Assembly (NCBI GenBank): GCA_024275895.1
Contig: JAJRYE010000046.1
Span: 33,353-97,352 of the forward strand
DNA from: Alphaproteobacteria bacterium
Lineage (GTDB): Bacteria > Pseudomonadota > Alphaproteobacteria > Rhizobiales > BM303
Direction: 5' to 3'
Length of the DNA stretch: 64,000 nucleotides
The position numbers and the translations under genes are program-made. Of this stretch, positions 10,101-19,099 are shown piece after piece. The notes under the pieces are model-generated. The model was not told the DNA's origin, did not search any database, and saw only the letters and a list, made by a program, of their open reading frames with translations. Position 1 is the stretch's first letter. Every line of letters starts with the position of its first letter.

Positions 10101-10587
10101 TCACAAACTGCTTGGCTACAAGGACGAGTACGAAGTGGCGCGGCTTTTCAGCAATGGCGAATTTGAGGCCACCTTGCGCAATCATTTCAGCGGCGACATT
10201 CAGATCGAATTCCAGTTTGCCCCCCCCTTCATCGCCCAGCGCGACAAGGCCACCCGCCGCCTGCGCAAATTGCGCTTTGGCCCATGGATGATGCGGGCGC
10301 TGCGCCTGCTCGCCGGACTGAAAATCATACGCGGCAGTCTCCTCGATCCCTTCAGATACCAGCCCGAACGCGCTCTGGAGCGCGCCCTCATCCGCCAGTA
10401 TGAAACCGATATTTCAACCGTTCTGGACCGTCTGAACCGCAACAATTACCAGATCGCGGTTGATATCGCCTCGCTTCCCGCCGGCATCCGCGGATTTGGC
10501 CCCATCAAGATCGAAGCGGCAAAACAGGCCGAAGCCAAAAGAGATGACCTGTTCACACGGTTTTACGCCGAATCCGCAACATCTTAG
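7120..10587 (+). CDS. indolepyruvate ferredoxin oxidoreductase family protein (fused alpha/beta type, 1155 aa)
   Basis: 'GFVTGYRGSPVGGIDQQFW', 'ENKA'-type TPP region 'CSGCPHNTS', Cys-rich 'VCEGCGDCSVQSNC', C-terminal gamma-like domain 'GVGGTGVVTIGALIGMAAHLEGKG'. Confidence 0.93.
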   Translation: MTLARVSLEDKYDLDKTRIYVSGSQAVVRLVLMQHARDRAQGHDTAGFVTGYRGSPVGGIDQQFWRAGKTLEAASIIFQPGINEDLAATALWGTQQAGLAGEGKYDGVFGLWYGKGPGVDRTGDVFRHANHAGTSALGGVVALMGDDHTCESSTSAHQSEFALVDAMIPILNPAGAQEILDYGLYGFALSRFSGCWVGLKCIKDNIESTAIIDASPGRVKINTPDDFQMPPGGLNIRLNDTALEKEARLHDFKRYAIQAFTHANHLDKLVYGGGKAPKIGIVTTGKSYLDTAQALGDLGIGAARADELGLKLYKVALVWPLEPSGIRDFAKDLDLIIVVEEKRSLIETQIREQLYGAPCAPLIIGKHDEEGRDLFPAKGALEPNKIALAISTRLLERAPDEALKAKSEAIAQITGRIGNTPEIAARTPWFCSGCPHNTSTRVPEGARASAGIGCHYMALWMDRQTCGFTQMGGEGANWVGEAPFSTRDHIFQNIGDGTYQHSGLLAIRAASAAGVNITYKILFNDAVAMTGGQPVDGALSVAKIAHQVAAEGARRIYILSDHPEKYPLQSDFPPGTIIKHRDYLNPVQEELARVKGLSILIFDQTCAAELRRRRKRGLAKTPKQRVFINSLVCEGCGDCSVQSNCVSIIPLETEYGRKRAIHQSSCNKDFSCLDGFCPSFVTITGARLKAGTTARLNEPADGFEDIPMPRVPPLDKNFAMVITGVGGTGVVTIGALIGMAAHLEGKGCGIIDMAGLAQKGGAVISNLRLAPSPDDIQAIRVAAGGADPVLGCDYVVTASEKVLACIKPGRTKLAVNNHETITADFTLDPDAVLPTDLIRTVITARAGANSADFIDAGTLATRLMGDSIAANLFLLGFAWQKAMLPLSHDALIRAIKINGVAVEMNTKAFLWGRRAAWDIARVETIANTQGTASSDLHLSSSLDEAIARRMDELTAYQNAALAARYEKLVERTREAEAKIEARSKELSRAVMFNYHKLLGYKDEYEVARLFSNGEFEATLRNHFSGDIQIEFQFAPPFIAQRDKATRRLRKLRFGPWMMRALRLLAGLKIIRGSLLDPFRYQPERALERALIRQYETDISTVLDRLNRNNYQIAVDIASLPAGIRGFGPIKIEAAKQAEAKRDDLFTRFYAESATS

Positions 10588-10721
10588 AGTTAATGTAAAT
10601 ATTGATCCCGGCTCATAATTTCCCCTTAGACAAAAGAAGGCTTGATTTGCGGCTCATTTGTGCGTTTGATGTCAGCAATAATTAATAAGCAATCAATCAG
10701 TTGTCCGATCAGGGAGAAGCA

Positions 10722-12704
10722 ATGCCCGCAAAGGGAGTCACGGGACAAGAGGGACTCGATACGTTTCCAAAACTGCTGTTGCACAACGCCAGGACCTTAC
10801 CGGATCATCCGTCAATACGTGAGAAGGATCTTGGCATCTGGCAAAGCTGGAACTGGAGTGAGGTTCTTGAGGAAGTCCGCGCACTGGCCATAGGCCTGCA
10901 AAAACTGGGTCTGCAGGCCGGAGAAAAAATCGCAATCTGCGGCGAGAACCGTCCGCGGCTTTACTGGACCTTTGTCGCCGCCCAATCCGTCGGCGCGGTC
11001 CCCGTCCCGGTCTATCAGGATTCGGTCGCCGAAGAGATGGCCTATGTCATGGAGCATGCCGGGGCCGCCTTTGTCGTCGTGGAAGATCAGGAACAGGTGG
11101 ACAAGCTTTTCCAGATCAGTGAGACCGTGAGCTGCATCCGCCATATCATTTATGACGACCCGCGCGGTTTGCGCGATTATCAAGAGGAAAATCTGCACTC
11201 TTTCAAAGATGTGCAGGAGAAGGGTCGCAAGGCTCTCCGGGACGCCCCGCAGGCCAAAACCGGCTGGGAGGAAACGATCAATGCTGGCAAGGGCTCCGAT
11301 ATATCGGTATTCCTCTATACTTCCGGCACAACCGGCCGCCCCAAGGGTGTGGTGCTGAGCCATGACAATGTTCTGATTACCGCCCGCGAGACCGCTATTC
11401 TGGAAGGCCTGCGCCCGGATGAAGAGGTGCTGGCCTATCTGCCCATGGCCTGGGTGGGGGATCACATTTTTTCCTATGGCCAGTCCTATGTTTGCGGCTT
11501 TTGCGTCTCGTGCCCGGAAAGTCCGGAAACCATGTTGCAGGATTTGCGCGAGATCGGTCCGACCTATTTTTTCGCCCCGCCGCGCATTTTTGAAAATATC
11601 CTGACCACCGTCATGATCCGCATGGAGGACGCCGCGCCGCTCAAGCGCAAATTGTTCAAATACTTCCTCGGTGTCGCCAAGGAATATGGCGAGGCGATCC
11701 TGAACGGCGAGAATGTGCCGCTCAAGGGCCGGTTGCTTTACGCCCTTGGCAATATCCTGATTTACGGGCCCTTGAAAAACACCCTGGGGTTTTCGCGCAT
11801 CCGTATCGGCTATACGGCGGGCGAGGCGATCGGGCCGGAGATTTTCCGCTTTTACCGCTCGCTCGGCATTAACCTGAAACAGCTTTACGGCCAGACCGAA
11901 GCGGCGGTTTTTATCACCGTGCAGCCCGATGGCGAGATCCATGCCGACACCGTCGGCGTCCCGGCGCCGGGGGTGGAAGTCAAAATTGCCGAGAGCGGCG
12001 AGGTGCTCTACCGCTCTCCGGGCGTCTTTGTCGAATATTATAAAAACCCCGAATCCACCAGCGAAACAAAAACCGGCGGCGGCTGGGTGCATTCGGGCGA
12101 TGCCGGTTTCTTTGATGACCGCGGTCATCTGAAAATCATCGACCGCGCCAAGGATGTGGGCCGCTTGAACAATGACGCCATGTTCGCCCCCAAATATATC
12201 GAGAACAAGCTTAAGTTCTACCCCAATATCAAGGAAGTCGTGGCTTTTGGCGACGGCCGGGATATGTGCACCGTCTTCATCAATATCGACCTCACCGCCG
12301 TCGGCAGCTGGGCGGAGCGCAACAACGTGCCCTATGCCAGTTATCAGGAACTGGCCGCCAATGATCTTGTCTATGACATGATCGAGGCGCATGTGGATGA
12401 GGTCAATGCCGGTCTTGCCCGTGAACCGGGCATTTCCGGCTCGCAAATCCGCCGTTTCTTAATCCTCCACAAGGAACTCGACGCCGATGACGGCGAGTTG
12501 ACCCGGACCCGCAAGGTGCGCCGCGCCTTTATCGCCGATCGTTACGCACCGCTCGTCACCGCGCTTTATGACGGCAGCGAAATGACCCATATCGAAACCG
12601 AAGTGACCTTTGAGGACGGACGCAAGGGCATGATCGCCGCCGATATCCAGATCCGTGACATGCAGACCTATGAACCGCCCACATCCATGGAGGCGGCGCA
12701 ATGA
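10722..12704 (+). CDS. AMP-dependent long-chain acyl-CoA synthetase/ligase
   Basis: intact AMP-binding P-loop 'FLYTSGTTGRPKGVVLSH', 'LYGQTEAAVF', 'HSGDAGFFDDRGHLKIIDRAKD'; RBS-like agggagaa before ATG 10722. Confidence 0.92.
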   Translation: MPAKGVTGQEGLDTFPKLLLHNARTLPDHPSIREKDLGIWQSWNWSEVLEEVRALAIGLQKLGLQAGEKIAICGENRPRLYWTFVAAQSVGAVPVPVYQDSVAEEMAYVMEHAGAAFVVVEDQEQVDKLFQISETVSCIRHIIYDDPRGLRDYQEENLHSFKDVQEKGRKALRDAPQAKTGWEETINAGKGSDISVFLYTSGTTGRPKGVVLSHDNVLITARETAILEGLRPDEEVLAYLPMAWVGDHIFSYGQSYVCGFCVSCPESPETMLQDLREIGPTYFFAPPRIFENILTTVMIRMEDAAPLKRKLFKYFLGVAKEYGEAILNGENVPLKGRLLYALGNILIYGPLKNTLGFSRIRIGYTAGEAIGPEIFRFYRSLGINLKQLYGQTEAAVFITVQPDGEIHADTVGVPAPGVEVKIAESGEVLYRSPGVFVEYYKNPESTSETKTGGGWVHSGDAGFFDDRGHLKIIDRAKDVGRLNNDAMFAPKYIENKLKFYPNIKEVVAFGDGRDMCTVFINIDLTAVGSWAERNNVPYASYQELAANDLVYDMIEAHVDEVNAGLAREPGISGSQIRRFLILHKELDADDGELTRTRKVRRAFIADRYAPLVTALYDGSEMTHIETEVTFEDGRKGMIAADIQIRDMQTYEPPTSMEAAQ

Positions 12705-13525
12705 GTCCGGAACCGGTTCAAACCCGTATTTTTGAAGAGGAAATCCTCTCCGTATCGGATGTCTCGCTTTCCTTTGGCGGCGTAAAGGCCATTCAGAATG
12801 TCAGCTTTGATATCAAACGCGGTGAAATCCGCGCCATTATCGGCCCCAACGGCGCCGGCAAAACCTCGATGCTGAACGTCATCAACGGTTTTTATCACCC
12901 GCAAGAAGGCCTGATCCGCTTCAAGGGCAAGGCGCGCCGCCGCATGCGCCCCTCCATCGCCGCAGCTCAGGGCATTGCCCGCACCTTCCAGAATGTCGCT
13001 CTTTTCAAGGGCATGAGCACTCTGGACAACATCATGACCGGCCGCCTGCCACGGCTGGAAAAAGGCATTTTTGGCGAAATCGTCAATGTTTTCCTGCAGG
13101 CCGCCTATCTCGGGCCCGCCCGGCGCAGCGAGCTGGAGCAGCGCAAATATGTCGAGGAAATAATCGATTTCCTCGAAATCCAGCATATCCGCCGCACCCC
13201 GGTGGGCCGTCTGCCCTATGGTCTGCAAAAGCGCGTCGAACTTGGCCGGGCGCTGGCCATGGAGCCGGAGCTGCTGCTTCTCGATGAGCCCATGGCGGGC
13301 ATGAATCTGGAAGAAAAAGAGGACATGTCGCGCTTTATCATCGATGTGAATGACCAGTACGGAACCACCATCGCCCTGATCGAACATGATATCTCGGTCG
13401 TGATGGATTTGTCCGACCGCATTATCGTGCTGGATTACGGCCGCAAGATTGCCGATGGCACACCGGGCGAGGTGCAGAGCAACCAGGCGGTGATGGACGC
13501 CTATCTGGGGGTGCCCCATGAATAG
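12701..13525 (+). CDS. livG: branched-chain amino acid-type ABC transporter ATP-binding protein (LivG)
   Basis: Walker A 'GPNGAGKTSMLNVING', LivG 'GIARTFQNVALF', Walker B 'LLLLDEPMAGMNLEEKEDM'. Confidence 0.9.
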   Translation: MSPEPVQTRIFEEEILSVSDVSLSFGGVKAIQNVSFDIKRGEIRAIIGPNGAGKTSMLNVINGFYHPQEGLIRFKGKARRRMRPSIAAAQGIARTFQNVALFKGMSTLDNIMTGRLPRLEKGIFGEIVNVFLQAAYLGPARRSELEQRKYVEEIIDFLEIQHIRRTPVGRLPYGLQKRVELGRALAMEPELLLLDEPMAGMNLEEKEDMSRFIIDVNDQYGTTIALIEHDISVVMDLSDRIIVLDYGRKIADGTPGEVQSNQAVMDAYLGVPHE

Positions 13526-13543
13526 GGAAGTGAGGGTGAGCGC

Positions 13544-14440
13544 ATGATGTTTTTTCTCGAAGTTACGATCAGCGGCCTGATGGCCGGGGTGATGTACTCG
13601 CTGGTAGCGCTTGGTTTCGTGCTGATTTTCAAGGCCTCTGGGGTGTTTAACTTCGCGCAAGGGGTCATGGCGCTGTTTGCCGGCTTGACTCTGGTCGGCC
13701 TGATGGAAAAATTCGGCCTGCCGCCCTGGGCCGGAATCATGGCAACCATTGCCGTGATGATCTTGCTGGCCTGGCTGATTGAATTTCTCATTCTGCGCCG
13801 CCTTGTGAATCAGGAACATATTATCTTGTTCATGGCCACTATCGGCCTTGCCTATGTGCTTGAGGGTCTGGGCGATGTCATGTGGGGGTCGGATGTCAAG
13901 CTGCTGGATATCGGCTTGCCGCAAGGCGCGGTGGACTGGCTGCTGGATGATTATAACCTCTATGTCGAAAAGCTCGAGGTGGCCGCGGCGGTCACGGCGG
14001 TGATCATGGTGATCGTGCTGGCGATTTTTTTTCAAAAAACCCGCATCGGACGCGCCCTGCGCGCCGTGGCGGACGATCATCAGGCCGCCCTCTCGGTCGG
14101 CATTTCCCTGCGCACCATCTGGGTGATCGTCTGGTCGGTATCGGGTATTGTCGCCCTGGTGGCCGGGATCATGTGGGGCTCCAAATCGGGTGTGCAGTTC
14201 TCGCTCTCGCTGATCGCCCTGAAAGCCCTGCCGGTGTTGATGCTCGGCGGCTTCACTTCCATTCCCGGTGCCATTATCGGCGGGCTGATCATCGGCATGG
14301 GCGAGAAATGGGCCGAGATATACATGGGGCCGATAATTGGCGGCGCCATTGAAAACTGGTTTGCCTATATGCTGGCTCTCGTCTTTTTGCTGTTCCGGCC
14401 ACAAGGGCTGTTCGGCGAAAAAATCATTGAGAGGATTTGA
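13544..14440 (+). CDS. livH: branched-chain amino acid-type ABC transporter permease (LivH)
   Basis: hydrophobic; 'GVMYSLVALGFVLIFKASGVFNFAQGVMAL' and 'GRALRAVADDHQAALSVGI' LivH motifs. Confidence 0.92.
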   Translation: MMFFLEVTISGLMAGVMYSLVALGFVLIFKASGVFNFAQGVMALFAGLTLVGLMEKFGLPPWAGIMATIAVMILLAWLIEFLILRRLVNQEHIILFMATIGLAYVLEGLGDVMWGSDVKLLDIGLPQGAVDWLLDDYNLYVEKLEVAAAVTAVIMVIVLAIFFQKTRIGRALRAVADDHQAALSVGISLRTIWVIVWSVSGIVALVAGIMWGSKSGVQFSLSLIALKALPVLMLGGFTSIPGAIIGGLIIGMGEKWAEIYMGPIIGGAIENWFAYMLALVFLLFRPQGLFGEKIIERI

Positions 14441-14443
14441 GGC

Positions 14444-15520
14444 ATGTTTTACCGCGAAGCTGGACAGTTTAAAACGACCTACAAGTCCGATCAGGCCCTG
14501 TTTCCCATTGCCCAGGACCGCTATTTCGTCATCGGCGTGGTTCTGTTTGCCTTTCTGGTTATTCCGTTTTTCATCACCGATTACTGGGCCAACGCCTTGT
14601 TGCTGCCCTTCCTGATTTACGCCCTGGCGGCGATCGGGCTCAATATCCTCACCGGCTATTGCGGCCAGCTCTCGCTGGGGACCGGCGGCTTTCTGGCCGT
14701 GGGCGCCTATGCCTCCTACAAGCTGATGACGTCGTTTCCGGAGATGAACCTTATTGTCGTCTTCTTGCTCTCGGGCCTGATCACCGCTCTGGTCGGCATT
14801 TTTTTCGGCGTGCCCTCGCTCCGCATCAAGGGGTTTTATCTTGCCGTGGCGACGCTGGCCTCGCAGTTCTTCATTGTCTGGCTGTTCAACAAGGTGCCGT
14901 GGTTCTTCAATTACAGCGCCACCGGGCAGATCAGCGTGCCGCCGCGGGAGATTTTCGGTTTTCTCGTCACCGGCCCCGACGCCTCTCCCGCCATCACCTA
15001 TCTGTTTACCCTGACGCTCGTCAGTATCTTTGCCCTTCTGGCCAAGAACATGGCGCGCGGCAATGTCGGGCGCAGCTGGATGGCGATCCGCGATATGGAT
15101 ATCGCCGCCGAGATCATCGGCATAAGGCCGCTGAAAACCAAGCTGATCGCATTTGCCGTCTCATCCTTTTATATCGGCATTGCCGGTGCCTTGCTGTTTG
15201 CCGTTTGGCTGGGCTCGGCCGAACCGACGGAGGCTTTCGGCATTGACCAGTCTTTTCTTATTTTATTCATGATCATCATTGGCGGTCTTGGTTCCATACT
15301 CGGCTCGTTCATGGGCGCGGCGTTCATGGTTCTGATGCCGATCTTTTTGAAAAACTTCATGGTTGACGGTCTTGGCCTGCAACCGGCGTTCTCCGAGCAT
15401 GTACAGATCATGCTGATGGGCGTCCTGATTATCTTTTTCCTGATCGTGGAACCGCACGGATTAGCGCGGTTGTGGCAGATCGCCAAGGAAAAACTCAGAA
15501 TCTGGCCGTTCCCGTATTAA
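14444..15520 (+). CDS. livM: branched-chain amino acid-type ABC transporter permease (LivM)
   Basis: 'ALAAIGLNILTGYCGQLSLGTGGFLAVGAYASY', 'GRSWMAIRDMDIAAEIIGI' LivM motifs. Confidence 0.92.
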   Translation: MFYREAGQFKTTYKSDQALFPIAQDRYFVIGVVLFAFLVIPFFITDYWANALLLPFLIYALAAIGLNILTGYCGQLSLGTGGFLAVGAYASYKLMTSFPEMNLIVVFLLSGLITALVGIFFGVPSLRIKGFYLAVATLASQFFIVWLFNKVPWFFNYSATGQISVPPREIFGFLVTGPDASPAITYLFTLTLVSIFALLAKNMARGNVGRSWMAIRDMDIAAEIIGIRPLKTKLIAFAVSSFYIGIAGALLFAVWLGSAEPTEAFGIDQSFLILFMIIIGGLGSILGSFMGAAFMVLMPIFLKNFMVDGLGLQPAFSEHVQIMLMGVLIIFFLIVEPHGLARLWQIAKEKLRIWPFPY

Positions 15521-15629
15521 ACGGAGCTGCGGTGGATAAACAGCAAGGGACGATGGAGTTCTTTTGCATGTGAGGGGGAAAGAAGGCGGTATTGGACCGC
15601 CGGACAACATCAAGGAGGATATAAAAGAC

Positions 15630-16940
15630 ATGAAACTCAAACAACTGGCTCTCGGGCTGATCGCGGCCGTCGCGATAACCGGCAGCGCCTCGGCCTATGA
15701 GCTGACCGTGCCGACAATGGATTACCGCACCGGCCCTTATGCGCCCAACGGAATTCCTTTCGCCAATGGGTTCAGCGACTATTTCACCTTGCTCAATGAG
15801 CGCGATGGCGGCATTAACGGCGTCAGGATCAAACTGGTGCCGTGCGAAACCGGCTACAACACCAAAAAGGGTGTGGAATGCTATGAAAAAACCAAAAAGG
15901 TCGGCTCCGGCGCCCTGTTTTATTCGCCGCTCTCCACCGGCATGACCTATCAGCTCATTCCCAAGGTCACCGCGGACGGCATTCCGCTTTACACCATGGG
16001 CTATGGCCGCACTTCAGCCGCCAATGGCAAGGTCTTCAAATGGGTGTTTAATGTCCCCCTGACCTATTGGGACGGCGCCACGGTCGCGGTCAAATATGCC
16101 GGCGAGAAATCCGGCGGCATGGACAAGCTGAAGGGCAAGAAAATCGCCCTCGTCTATCACAACTCCGCCTATGGCAAAGAACCTATTCGCACCTTGCAGG
16201 TCTTGTCGAAAAAGTTCGGTTTTGATCTGAAACTTCTGCCCGTAGATCATCCGGGTCAGGAACAAAAGGCCACATGGCTGCAAATCCGCCGCGACAAGCC
16301 CGACTGGGTCTTCATGTGGGGCTGGGGCGTCATGAATCAGGTGGCGATCAAAGAAGCCGCCAGCATCCGTTTCCCCATGGATCATTTCGTCGGTGTCTGG
16401 TGGTCCGGTTCTGAAAACGATGTCCTGCCGGCCGGCATCAAGGCCGATGGCTACAAATCCCTTGCCTTCCATGCTCCGGGCGCCGATTTTCCGCTTCATA
16501 AAGACATTCTCAAATATGTCTATGACGGCGGCAAGGCGGTTGATCCGGGCTTCAAGGCCCGTGTCGGCGAAGTGCTCTACAACCGCGGTCTGATCAATGC
16601 GTTATGGGCCTCCGAAGCCATCCGCACCGGCATGAACATTCATAAAACCAAGGAACCTACAGCCGCGATGGTGCGCGACGGTTTCGAGGCTTTGGATGTC
16701 TCCGAAGACCGCCTGAAGGAACTGGGGCTTCCCGGCTTCACCTTCGGTGTCAAGGTGACCTGCGCCAACCACAAGGGACCGGGCAAGGTCGCCATCCAGT
16801 CCTGGGACGCAAAAGCGAAAAAATGGAGCATCGTGACCAAATTCTATCAGCCTATGGATGATGTCACCGGTCCGCTGATCGCTGAAGATTCGGCAAAATA
16901 CGCCAAGGAAAACAACATCACACCGCGGACATGCAAATAG
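15630..16940 (+). CDS. ABC transporter substrate-binding protein (LivK/Peripla_BP_6 family)
   Basis: RBS aaggagga upstream of ATG 15630; signal peptide 'MKLKQLALGLIAAVAITGSASA'; 'GINGVRIKLVPCETGYNTKKGVECYEK'. Confidence 0.9.
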   Translation: MKLKQLALGLIAAVAITGSASAYELTVPTMDYRTGPYAPNGIPFANGFSDYFTLLNERDGGINGVRIKLVPCETGYNTKKGVECYEKTKKVGSGALFYSPLSTGMTYQLIPKVTADGIPLYTMGYGRTSAANGKVFKWVFNVPLTYWDGATVAVKYAGEKSGGMDKLKGKKIALVYHNSAYGKEPIRTLQVLSKKFGFDLKLLPVDHPGQEQKATWLQIRRDKPDWVFMWGWGVMNQVAIKEAASIRFPMDHFVGVWWSGSENDVLPAGIKADGYKSLAFHAPGADFPLHKDILKYVYDGGKAVDPGFKARVGEVLYNRGLINALWASEAIRTGMNIHKTKEPTAAMVRDGFEALDVSEDRLKELGLPGFTFGVKVTCANHKGPGKVAIQSWDAKAKKWSIVTKFYQPMDDVTGPLIAEDSAKYAKENNITPRTCK

Positions 16941-16953
16941 GCATATACGCATT

Positions 16954-16990
16954 TGCGGGGCGGCCCGGGCCGTCCCGCATGTTCTTTTTT
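16954..16990 (+). terminator. intrinsic terminator after the substrate-binding protein gene
   Basis: GC-rich stem tgcggggcggcc/ggccgtcccgca followed by tgttctttttt. Confidence 0.75.
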
Positions 16991-17009
16991 CATCCTTCAG
17001 GTCAAGCCC

Positions 17010-17855
17010 ATGAACCCGTCCGCCGCCAAAGAAATACCCGACACAGCGCCTGAAAAGGCCATTTTGTCAGTCAACAATATCGAGGTGATCTACAATCACG
17101 TTATTCTGGTTCTCAAGGGTGTCTCGCTTGAGGTGCCCAAGGGCGGCATTGTCGCTCTTCTGGGAGCCAATGGGGCAGGCAAAACCACCACCTTGAAGGC
17201 GGTTTCAAATCTGCTCCACTCCGAACGCGGCGAAGTCACCAAGGGATCGATCGAGTTTGAAGGCGATGAAGTCAATGACATGACCCCCAACGATCTGGTG
17301 CGGCGCGGCTGCATCCAGGTTATGGAAGGCCGCCATTGTTTTGAACATTTGACGGTTGAGGAAAATCTTCTCACCGGCGCCTATACCCGTAACGACGGAT
17401 ATGGCGCCATCAGGGCTGATCTTGACCTGGTTTACACCTATTTTCCGCGTCTCAAGGAACGGCGCAAAAGCCTTGCCGGCTACACATCGGGTGGTGAGCA
17501 GCAGATGACGGCGATCGGCCGGGCGCTGATGTCGAAACCAAAAATGATTCTGCTTGATGAGCCCTCCATGGGGCTCGCCCCCCAGCTTGTGGAGGAGATT
17601 TTTGAAATCATCAGGGCGCTGAACGAAAATGAGGGCGTCTCTTTGCTGCTGGCGGAACAAAACACCAATATCGCGCTTAAATACGCCGATTTCGGCTATA
17701 TTCTGGAATCGGGCCGCGTTGTTCTTGACGGCGAAGCCGCCATCTTGCGCGAGAATGAAGATGTCAAGGAATTCTACCTCGGCGTGGCCGGTGAAAACCG
17801 CAAATCCTTCCGTGATTTCAAACACTATAAACGCCGCAAACGCTGGCTGGCTTAA
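17010..17855 (+). CDS. livF: branched-chain amino acid-type ABC transporter ATP-binding protein (LivF)
   Basis: Walker A 'GANGAGKTTTLKAVSNLL', 'RRGCIQVMEGRHCFEHLTVEENL', Walker B 'ILLDEPSMGLAPQLVEEIF'; start moved inside the ORF to ATG 17010, downstream of the terminator. Confidence 0.9.
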   Translation: MNPSAAKEIPDTAPEKAILSVNNIEVIYNHVILVLKGVSLEVPKGGIVALLGANGAGKTTTLKAVSNLLHSERGEVTKGSIEFEGDEVNDMTPNDLVRRGCIQVMEGRHCFEHLTVEENLLTGAYTRNDGYGAIRADLDLVYTYFPRLKERRKSLAGYTSGGEQQMTAIGRALMSKPKMILLDEPSMGLAPQLVEEIFEIIRALNENEGVSLLLAEQNTNIALKYADFGYILESGRVVLDGEAAILRENEDVKEFYLGVAGENRKSFRDFKHYKRRKRWLA

Positions 17856-17866
17856 GGTTTTTTAAC

Positions 17867-19099
17867 ATGAGCTCCCCGTTTTATGACGATCTGGAAATCC
17901 GCGATACCGAGACGCGCGAGGCAGATTATTTCACCCGGTTGCCCGGCTTTTTGCAAACCGCCACCGCCGCCTCAAAAGGCTGGGCGGCGCATCTGGACGG
18001 GATTGATCTTGCCGCCATTACGTCGCGCAGGGCTCTGGCCGCGCTGCCGGTTTTGCGCAAGAGCTATCTGATGCAGAAACAGGCGCAGGATTTGCCCTTT
18101 GGCGGCTTTATCGCCGATATGAATTTCTCCCGCATATTCATGTCGCCCGGACCGATTTACGAGCCGCAGGGGCGCGGCGCGGATCCCTGGGGCGCGGCGC
18201 GCGCCTTTTTCGCCGCCGGTTTTGCCAGGGGCGATATCGTCCATAACGCCTTTTCCTACCACCTCACACCGGGCGGCTTCATCATGGATACCGGCGCGCG
18301 CGCCCTTGGCTGCGCTGTCTTTCCCGCCGGAACCGGCAATACCAAAATGCAGGTTGAGGCCATCGCGGCAATAAAGCCTTCGTGCTATGCGGGCACACCC
18401 GATTATCTTAAAATTCTCCTCGATGAAGCGCAAAATGAGGACATGGATGTCTCCTCCATCAAATGCGGCCTTGTCTCGGGAGGTGCTTTATTCCCCTCCC
18501 TGCGCGAGGAATATGCCAGCCGCGGCATCAAGGTACGACAATGCTACGCCACGGCTGATCTTGGAGTTATCGCTTACGAATCCGACGCCATGGAGGGCAT
18601 GATCGTCAACGAGGATTTTATCCTCGAGATCGTCACCCCGGGCACCGGCGATCCGGTCGGGGAGGGTGAGATCGGCGAGATCCTCGTAACCAGCTTCAAC
18701 CACGTCTATCCGATGATCCGTTTTGCCACCGGCGATTTATCCGCCATCCTGCCGGGACAAAGCCCGTGTGGTCGCACCGGCCAGCGCATCAGGGGCTGGA
18801 TGGGACGGGCCGACCAGACGGCGAAGATCAAGGGCATGTTCGTGCACCCGGAACAGATCGCCAAAATCGCCAAAGCACATCCCGGGGTTACTCGCCTGCG
18901 ACTCACCATCACCCGCGAGGGCGAACGCGATGTCATGACCCTGCTGGCTGAAAGCGCCAGTTCGGGCGAAGATGTAAAAGCCGCGCTTGGCGCAACGCTG
19001 GGCGAGGTTACCAAACTGCGCGGCAAGGTTGAGCTTGTCGCCCCCGGCGCCCTGCCGCGCGATGGCATCATCATAGCCGATGAACGCAAATATGACTGA
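17867..19099 (+). CDS. phenylacetate-CoA ligase (PaaK)-like protein with altered P-loop
   Basis: PaaK-like layout ('FARGDIVHNAFSYHLTPGGF...CAVFPAGTGNTKMQVEAIAAIKPSCYAGTPDYLKILL', 'RIRGWMGRADQTAKIKGMFVHPEQI') but 'MSPGPIYEPQG' where SSGTTGxP is expected. Confidence 0.85.
   Translation: MSSPFYDDLEIRDTETREADYFTRLPGFLQTATAASKGWAAHLDGIDLAAITSRRALAALPVLRKSYLMQKQAQDLPFGGFIADMNFSRIFMSPGPIYEPQGRGADPWGAARAFFAAGFARGDIVHNAFSYHLTPGGFIMDTGARALGCAVFPAGTGNTKMQVEAIAAIKPSCYAGTPDYLKILLDEAQNEDMDVSSIKCGLVSGGALFPSLREEYASRGIKVRQCYATADLGVIAYESDAMEGMIVNEDFILEIVTPGTGDPVGEGEIGEILVTSFNHVYPMIRFATGDLSAILPGQSPCGRTGQRIRGWMGRADQTAKIKGMFVHPEQIAKIAKAHPGVTRLRLTITREGERDVMTLLAESASSGEDVKAALGATLGEVTKLRGKVELVAPGALPRDGIIIADERKYD

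Noticed and set aside
10812-12446. 544-aa minus-strand ORF opposite the acyl-CoA ligase
   Set aside because: Antisense shadow ORF; the plus-strand gene has clear family motifs.
12668-14404. 578-aa minus-strand ORF opposite livG/livH
   Set aside because: Antisense shadow ORF with no domain signal.
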